In this document: positions 59,759 to 64,000 of the stretch, piece by piece | Numbering within the stretch: position 1 is the stretch's first letter | Layout of the letters: each line of letters begins with the position of its first letter | Assembly: GCA_035547395.1 (NCBI GenBank) | Contig: DASZVA010000014.1 | Span: 34,621 to 98,620, forward strand | Reading direction: 5' to 3' | From: CALREJ01 sp035547395 | GTDB taxonomy: Bacteria; Patescibacteriota; Gracilibacteria; Peribacterales; Peribacteraceae | Length of the DNA stretch: 64,000 nt | The notes under the pieces: model-generated | The model's input: only the letters and a program-made list of their open reading frames with translations | The model's database searches: none | What the model was told of the DNA's origin: nothing | Program-made: the position numbers and the translations under genes

Positions 59759-59917
59759 GTGAGAAAGAGAAAAAAGTAGGGGAAAACGAATCCAATCATA
59801 CGCGATGCGGCGATCACTTGAAATACTACCAAACCAATTTTCCCGTTTTCATTCAACCAGTCCCGTTGTGACGACAGCTTGCAGCAAGAAGATTCAAAGC
59901 ATAGCGTCTGCCTCCTT

Positions 59918-61066
59918 ATGTCTGAGATGCATCAGTTCATCGTAAAGCAGGGGATTGAGAACGCCCTTCCGCAGTCCTGTATGCAACTGCTTACCCAAAA
60001 AAGAAGAGAACTCCGGGAAAAGTTCACGGGTGGCTTCTGGTATCCAGACAGCATCCGGCAGGAGATTCGCGACCTGAACGAACGCGGCTACTACGCCGGA
60101 CCCCATCTGGCAGATTACAGAAAGCGGCTGGAACATATTTTTAGAGAGCCGGAATCGAATCACTGGTCAACGCGCGATGCATCCGGCACGCACGAAGAAC
60201 CGCTCGACAGAAACGACATCCTGCTCGTCGGCGGCGTCATCGCGGCCGACATTCTGGAGCCGGATGAATTTTGGGCGGAGCATGCGGGATTCACGAATCC
60301 GGCCGACCTGCACGGCGTCATCGGCGCGCTCGCTCTCCGGAGCCGCGATCTGTTCTATGACCACGGCGGCTACCGATGGGAAAGCACGCATGACGGCGAA
60401 ACGTATCGGTCGTGTATCACGGGATCCACTCACGGCGATCTGCGTATCCAGCGCATTCGCACGTCGTTTCATCCGACGATCGATCCCTTCGGCAACGCCG
60501 TTCAGTACAAACCGCTCACCCGACACGACCGGCAACTGGTTGCCGCCTATCATTCATGCGAACCGACATTGCTGACGGCTGTATTGAAGTACATTGATCA
60601 GGAAAAGATCGACGTCCCGTGCCTGCATGATCAGGGAAAAGACCTGCTGTCGACACTGTCCGGCCAAGGACAACACATTGGAAATTTCGGCGACTTCGGC
60701 ATGAACGAGACGAGTGCGCGAATGCTGTTTTTTGACTACGCCTTCCCGATGAACGACGGACATGCGCAACAGTCGCTCTTTTTCCATTTACACAAAGAAC
60801 ATGAAGGCGCCTATCGCATCCACATCGATGAACGCCGGCATCTGGCTTTTTCGCATCTTCAGAAGAGCGGGCGCGTCAGTGACATGCCGTCGCTCACATT
60901 CCCGCCGGAGGACATGGATCACGTGGTGCGCGGCATTCTGACGCAGGCCCAGCAGGGCAAAGGAAGAACGTCGCTCAAGCAATTGAAAGAGGTACTGGCA
61001 TACAGATATCAGGAAGGATTCGAGGACATCATGAAAAACACGCGGCGCGAGATCCTGGGTGAATGA
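59918..61066 (+). CDS. Hypothetical protein
   Basis: 382 residues from MSEMHQFIVKQGIENALPQS; an earlier in-frame TTG is less likely. Soluble, with helical N-terminal 100 residues and a mixed alpha/beta middle containing LVGGVIAADILEPDEFWAEH and RIQRIRTSFHPTIDPFG. No motif recognised. TAGCGT lies 10 nt before the ATG. Convergent with the recombinase gene, only 3 nt between stops. Confidence 0.65.
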   Translation: MSEMHQFIVKQGIENALPQSCMQLLTQKRRELREKFTGGFWYPDSIRQEIRDLNERGYYAGPHLADYRKRLEHIFREPESNHWSTRDASGTHEEPLDRNDILLVGGVIAADILEPDEFWAEHAGFTNPADLHGVIGALALRSRDLFYDHGGYRWESTHDGETYRSCITGSTHGDLRIQRIRTSFHPTIDPFGNAVQYKPLTRHDRQLVAAYHSCEPTLLTAVLKYIDQEKIDVPCLHDQGKDLLSTLSGQGQHIGNFGDFGMNETSARMLFFDYAFPMNDGHAQQSLFFHLHKEHEGAYRIHIDERRHLAFSHLQKSGRVSDMPSLTFPPEDMDHVVRGILTQAQQGKGRTSLKQLKEVLAYRYQEGFEDIMKNTRREILGE

Positions 61067-61069
61067 GTC

Positions 61070-61990
61070 TCACTTGATCCCGTGGAATTTGTCGTGAATC
61101 TCTTTGAGCTGCGGATTGGTCACGTGCGTGTAGATCTGCGTGGTGCTGAGGTCCTGATGCCCGAGCAGTTCCTGCACGCTGCGCAGATCGGCGCCGTTGC
61201 GAAGCAGGTTCGTCGCGAAGGAATGCCGCAGCGTATGCGGCGAGGGATCGGTGACGATGCCGGCGATGAGTGCATATTTCTTCACGATGTTCTGCACGCT
61301 GCGCGTGGTGAGGCGCAACTCGGTTCCGCGCAGGGTTCTGTCCGGGGAATCCTTGGCCAGACGGATGAAGAGCGGATCGCTGTAGATATCCAGGCTGCTC
61401 ATGTACTCATGGATTGCATCGATGGCCGGCTGCGACAGAAACACGATGCGCACCTTGCCGCGCTTTCCGCGCACGCTCATCTCGCGCGTCTTCTCATTCA
61501 CGTCGCTCCTGTTTAGGGAGACCAACTCGGACAGACGCAGGCCCGTGGAGAAAAACGTCTGCAGAATGGCATAGTCGCGCTTGCCGCGTACGGTCTCGCG
61601 ATCCGGCGCCGCGAGCAGTCGTTCTAGCGCATCATCAAAAAGCACTTTCACCTGCCGCGGCTCCTGCTTGAATCGCTCCACGCGGTCGGGCGGATACACG
61701 TCGAGTTCTTCCTGTTGGATCAGATAGCGCAGAAAGGCGCGGAGTACCGTCAGGCGATGATTCTTTGTCCGCGTCTTGAGCGGTTCGTGATTCTGATCCT
61801 TGAACGTATGCAGGTACTGCTTGTATTCGCGGATCGTCATCTTATCGATATCAACAGGGGACTGGGCTTTTGTCGACTGTACAAAATCATCCAATTGATG
61901 CGCATAGTTTTTTACGGTCAGCGCGGATTTTGCCTGTTCGGATTCCAGATATTGCAGATAGCGGGTGACGGCGTTCTGTAATTCGGTCAT
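61070..61990 (-). CDS. Xer-type tyrosine recombinase
   Basis: 306 residues from MTELQNAVTRYLQYLESEQAK. N-terminal SAM-like core-binding domain (1-90), catalytic domain with Arg in TGLRLSELVSL, HTLRHSFATNLL (His-x-x-Arg), LGHQDLSTTQIYTHV (His and nucleophilic Tyr). Size and motifs match XerC/XerD/XerA, which resolve chromosome dimers; an integrase role is also possible. The leader is pyrimidine-rich (CCCTCTCCCATTCTCCCCC). A loxP-like palindrome lies 46 nt upstream. Confidence 0.93.
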   Translation of the reverse strand: MTELQNAVTRYLQYLESEQAKSALTVKNYAHQLDDFVQSTKAQSPVDIDKMTIREYKQYLHTFKDQNHEPLKTRTKNHRLTVLRAFLRYLIQQEELDVYPPDRVERFKQEPRQVKVLFDDALERLLAAPDRETVRGKRDYAILQTFFSTGLRLSELVSLNRSDVNEKTREMSVRGKRGKVRIVFLSQPAIDAIHEYMSSLDIYSDPLFIRLAKDSPDRTLRGTELRLTTRSVQNIVKKYALIAGIVTDPSPHTLRHSFATNLLRNGADLRSVQELLGHQDLSTTQIYTHVTNPQLKEIHDKFHGIK

Positions 61991-62035
61991 GGGAGAAAAT
62001 GCGTGAAAAGGGGGAGAATGGGAGAGGGCTATCAA

Positions 62036-62063
62036 ACTTCGTATAATGCATTTTATACGAAGT
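62036..62063. repeat. loxP-like palindrome upstream of the recombinase gene
   Basis: Perfect 10-bp inverted arms ACTTCGTATA and TATACGAAGT flank an 8-bp spacer (ATGCATTT). Arms and spacer length equal the inner part of phage P1 loxP. It lies between the recombinase start and the stop of the upstream gene. Alternative readings are a promoter palindrome or a terminator hairpin, since GTTTTT follows on the plus strand. Confidence 0.6.
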
Positions 62064-62087
62064 GTTTTTCGGGCTCAAGAGCATTTG

Positions 62088-62783
62088 TCAGGATGTACGG
62101 GCTATGGATACCTCCCGGCCCGTGAAAAATGGCACCCGGAATTTCAGTTGCAGGTGCTTCTGGATCATTTCTGTGGGAATCCATGCATCCACATAAAATG
62201 CATAATAGAGATACGCGACGGCTTCGCGCAGAACGCTTCTGTTTTCGCTTCCCCTGTCCGGACGAATATCCGACGGATAGGTCGTGAAATTCTTCCAGCC
62301 GAGTCGGTCAGCCAGCAATGCGATCCTCGCCAGATGGTAGGCATCACTGATACCGACAACCGACTTGCACCGAGATGTCAAGTTTTGTGAGTAGAGAAGA
62401 TTTTCCAGCGTCGAGTGCGACTGATCTTCCAGCGTGATATCCGATGCGCTCACGCCGTCGTCGATCGCCTGTTTTTGCATCACCTCCGCTTCACTCGCGA
62501 TGTTCCCCTCTCCCCTCCCTCCACTCAGGATCAATCGATTCACCTGATGCGACCGGTAGAGATTCGCAGCCGTTTCGACCCGCCGCACGATCGCAGGACC
62601 GGGCTGCGTGGACGCGTACACGGCCGCGCCGAAGACGAGAGCGCAGTCGGCCGGCAGCCGTGCGTCGCCCTGAAAATGTGCCTCCACGATGCCGATTGCG
62701 GCAAGCAGCACGAGCACGAAGAACAGCGCAAGCGCAGCAAGGATCAAACCGATACGAAGCAGAAGATGACTCAATACATGCAT
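62088..62783 (-). CDS. SanA/YdcF-like (DUF218) membrane protein
   Basis: 231 residues from MHVLSHLLLRIGLILA; TACAAT ends 7 nt upstream. One membrane helix (about 8-32), then the DUF218 domain: DCALVFGAAVYASTQPGPAIVRRVETAANLYRS, NRLILSGGRGEG (SGG), SEAEVMQKQAI and ITLEDQSHSTLENLLYS, ending with the long conserved ISDAYHLARIALLADRLG. SanA/YdcF proteins affect envelope permeability or bind nucleotide-sugars; biochemical role uncertain. A C-terminal AYLYYAFYVDAWIP follows. Confidence 0.88.
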   Translation of the reverse strand: MHVLSHLLLRIGLILAALALFFVLVLLAAIGIVEAHFQGDARLPADCALVFGAAVYASTQPGPAIVRRVETAANLYRSHQVNRLILSGGRGEGNIASEAEVMQKQAIDDGVSASDITLEDQSHSTLENLLYSQNLTSRCKSVVGISDAYHLARIALLADRLGWKNFTTYPSDIRPDRGSENRSVLREAVAYLYYAFYVDAWIPTEMIQKHLQLKFRVPFFTGREVSIARTS

Positions 62784-62796
62784 CGTCCGCATTGTA

Positions 62797-64000
62797 TCAT
62801 TCCGGAATGATGGAAATGTGGGACGGGATGTCCGGCAGTTTTCTGCTCCAGAACGGCCACTGCGTGATGTCCACCCGTTCAACCTCCGGCATGTTTTTGA
62901 TGATGCGCTCGGCCTCATCCCGGTCCATGCCCGTCACCTGATCGCGCACGCTTTTATCAAACAGCGCACCGTCCGGCGTGAGCGGATCGAGAATGTATTC
63001 CTGCGTGCCGGTCAGATCGACGGTGATCTTGATCCACGCGAATCCGTCATCCCACTGAATGGGCTGAATGACCAGATCCGCCAGTCCGAGATGATCTTCG
63101 ATCAGTTTTCTCCCCTCGCGCGTGTGTTCCTCAAGCTGGGTTTTAAGCAGCTGCAGAATCGCCTCCGCGTCATAGCCGTACGCCGTGTAATCGATCGTTC
63201 CCGTCACGGTGATGGAGCTCACCTGTTTCCCGAGCTCATCCACAGGAAGCGTGACGCCGGAAAACGACAGCTTCGTCAGCTTACCGGACTGCATGATCTG
63301 CAGATGTTTGGCGGGATCCGCATTGTTTCGTTTCGTGAGTTCATCGGCCACCTGCTGCTTGGCAATGGCCAGCAGCTCTTTTTCAAAAAGCGCTTTGGCC
63401 AGATCCAGATCCGACTTGGCGAGCACCGTTTTATAGGCCGTCGTGCCGCCCGTCGCCGGCGTCTTGTTGATACCGTAGACCTGCGTCCGCTCCGACGGCG
63501 CGAGCCCCGGAATGTCCCAATGCACGCCGGCCGGCAGATTGCCGCGCGCGCCGATGATCTGTCCGTAGAGATCTTCATCCGCCGCCTTCGCCCGTACGGT
63601 CAGCTCACCCCCCGCGGGAATGTTGGCCGGATCAAGAATATTGAAGATCATACCCGCCTGATTCATGAAGCGCGTGCCGACTCTCAACGAGTAGGGCTGC
63701 GAGGATTTGTTTTCAATGGTGATCTCGGTATGGGCAGATGTGCCGATAAACTGCTTGCTGATATGATCGAACGTCATGCTGTGCGCCATGTGTATCGTTA
63801 TGGGAATCAGCGGCATTTTGCGCACGGTGCTGGTGGGATCGAGAGTCGCACCCGTCTGGGTCAGAAAAACATTGATCGTCTGGTTGATCGTCTCCCTGCG
63901 CGGACGCACGTAAATATCAGCCGATGGCAGCAAATGGAACACGACGAAATAAAAAAGGCCCGCGCTGAGGGCGACCAGGGAGAATATGCGGAATTTGGGT
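62797..64000 (-). CDS. Membrane-anchored baseplate-J-like protein (partial at right edge)
   Basis: The frame is open past the ATG at 63942 to the edge, adding a hydrophobic helix (RIFSLVALSAGLFYFVVFHLL), so this gene continues beyond the window. At least 400 residues are visible. The middle (GTRFMNQAGMIFNILDPANIPAGGELTVRAKAADE...RGNLPAGVHWDIPGL) matches the baseplate-J/gp47-like pattern found in a family of CPR membrane proteins. C-terminal region ends WPFWSRKLPDIPSHISIIPE. No other phage gene is nearby, so a prophage is unlikely. Confidence 0.75.
   Translation of the reverse strand, partial: PKFRIFSLVALSAGLFYFVVFHLLPSADIYVRPRRETINQTINVFLTQTGATLDPTSTVRKMPLIPITIHMAHSMTFDHISKQFIGTSAHTEITIENKSSQPYSLRVGTRFMNQAGMIFNILDPANIPAGGELTVRAKAADEDLYGQIIGARGNLPAGVHWDIPGLAPSERTQVYGINKTPATGGTTAYKTVLAKSDLDLAKALFEKELLAIAKQQVADELTKRNNADPAKHLQIMQSGKLTKLSFSGVTLPVDELGKQVSSITVTGTIDYTAYGYDAEAILQLLKTQLEEHTREGRKLIEDHLGLADLVIQPIQWDDGFAWIKITVDLTGTQEYILDPLTPDGALFDKSVRDQVTGMDRDEAERIIKNMPEVERVDITQWPFWSRKLPDIPSHISIIPE

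Noticed and set aside
1..64000. CRISPR array, IS element or transposase
   Set aside because: No regularly spaced direct repeats with unique spacers, and no reading frame with transposase motifs.
1..64000. Alternative genetic code with UGA as Gly or Trp
   Set aside because: TGA terminates several genes at the expected C-terminus (for example hsdM), and conserved Gly and Trp are encoded by standard codons.
62797..64000. Prophage, based on the baseplate-J-like protein
   Set aside because: It is a single membrane-anchored protein of a family common in CPR chromosomes, with no capsid, tail or terminase genes around it.

Overview
The window looks like chromosomal sequence of a Candidate Phyla Radiation (Patescibacteria) bacterium, most reminiscent of the Peregrinibacteria/Peribacteria branch. 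This is inference from gene content, not a database match. Reasons: the core genes are small and tightly packed (rplI, rpsP, rpsT, recA, dnaB, mraY, tyrS, nadK, prmC, ruvX, glmS). Several families typical of CPR genomes occur: a T4SS-pilin-like small membrane protein, a baseplate-J-like anchored protein, a sigma-region-4/HARE-HTH protein, Gmad2 and FecR-like exported proteins, and serine-run linkers in exported proteins. TGA is used as stop, so the UGA-recoded CPR lineages do not fit. Shine-Dalgarno sequences are almost absent. Instead, at least 26 genes have a TANNNT -10 hexamer ending 6-10 nt before the start codon, the geometry of leaderless mRNA. Many remaining genes have a pyrimidine-rich tract before the start.

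Layout. 0-9 kb: envelope and transport genes (DedA, curlin-like repeat protein, 14-TM MFS pump, Gmad2 lipoprotein, Cys-rich IPT/Kazal protein, CNNM/CBS protein), a MarR regulator with an operator-like palindrome inside its promoter, and an AT-rich propeller-like gene. 9.2 kb: tRNA-Ile with a UAU anticodon. 9.4-22.5 kb: an accessory, defence-like island. It carries a bEBP-like AAA+ protein with three novel N-terminal repeats and a degenerate GAFTGA loop, a membrane-anchored Mrr-like nuclease, a PIN-GNAT-PUA fusion with an overlapping ASCH-like gene, a complete type I restriction-modification operon (hsdR-hsdM-hsdS) and a DUF262/HNH GmrSD-like protein. 22.5-27.5 kb: rplI, an anchored oligopeptide-type binding protein, secG, tRNA-Val(UAC), a T4SS-pilin-like protein, khpA-like, rpsP and a DciA-like (DUF721) gene. 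27.5-34.8 kb: an SLH/Calx-beta surface protein, two GT4 glycosyltransferases, prmC, nadK and small unknowns. 35-46.3 kb: fbp-gap, dnaB-mraY, a P-loop kinase, Nudix, NYN nuclease, recA, a lipoprotein, sigma4-HARE and rpsT-ruvX. 46.4-64 kb: glmS, a large PBP2-type transpeptidase, a short GspE/PilB ATPase, a FecR/Ig-like protein, nitroreductase, an RluD-type synthase, tyrS, a pterin dehydratase, small unknowns, a DsbA-like oxidoreductase, an Xer-type recombinase beside a loxP-like palindrome, a SanA/YdcF protein and a baseplate-J-like protein running off the right edge.

How the genes work together. Wall synthesis (glmS, mraY, PBP), glycosyltransfer and surface proteins point to a Gram-positive-like envelope. 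fbp and gap form a central-carbon pair. The DciA-like protein is a plausible loader for the DnaB helicase. The 9.4-22.5 kb island is the accessory part, and its components are patchily AT-richer than neighbouring core genes.

Repeats. Intergenic spaces hold a family of 69-159 bp elements whose ends read GTGTCA...TGACAC (five copies and one fragment), hairpins with CCGAACG/CGTTCGG arms, and telomere-like or G-quadruplex G-tract arrays. There is no IS element, transposase, CRISPR array, rRNA or convincing origin. No gene-free stretch exceeds 300 bp.
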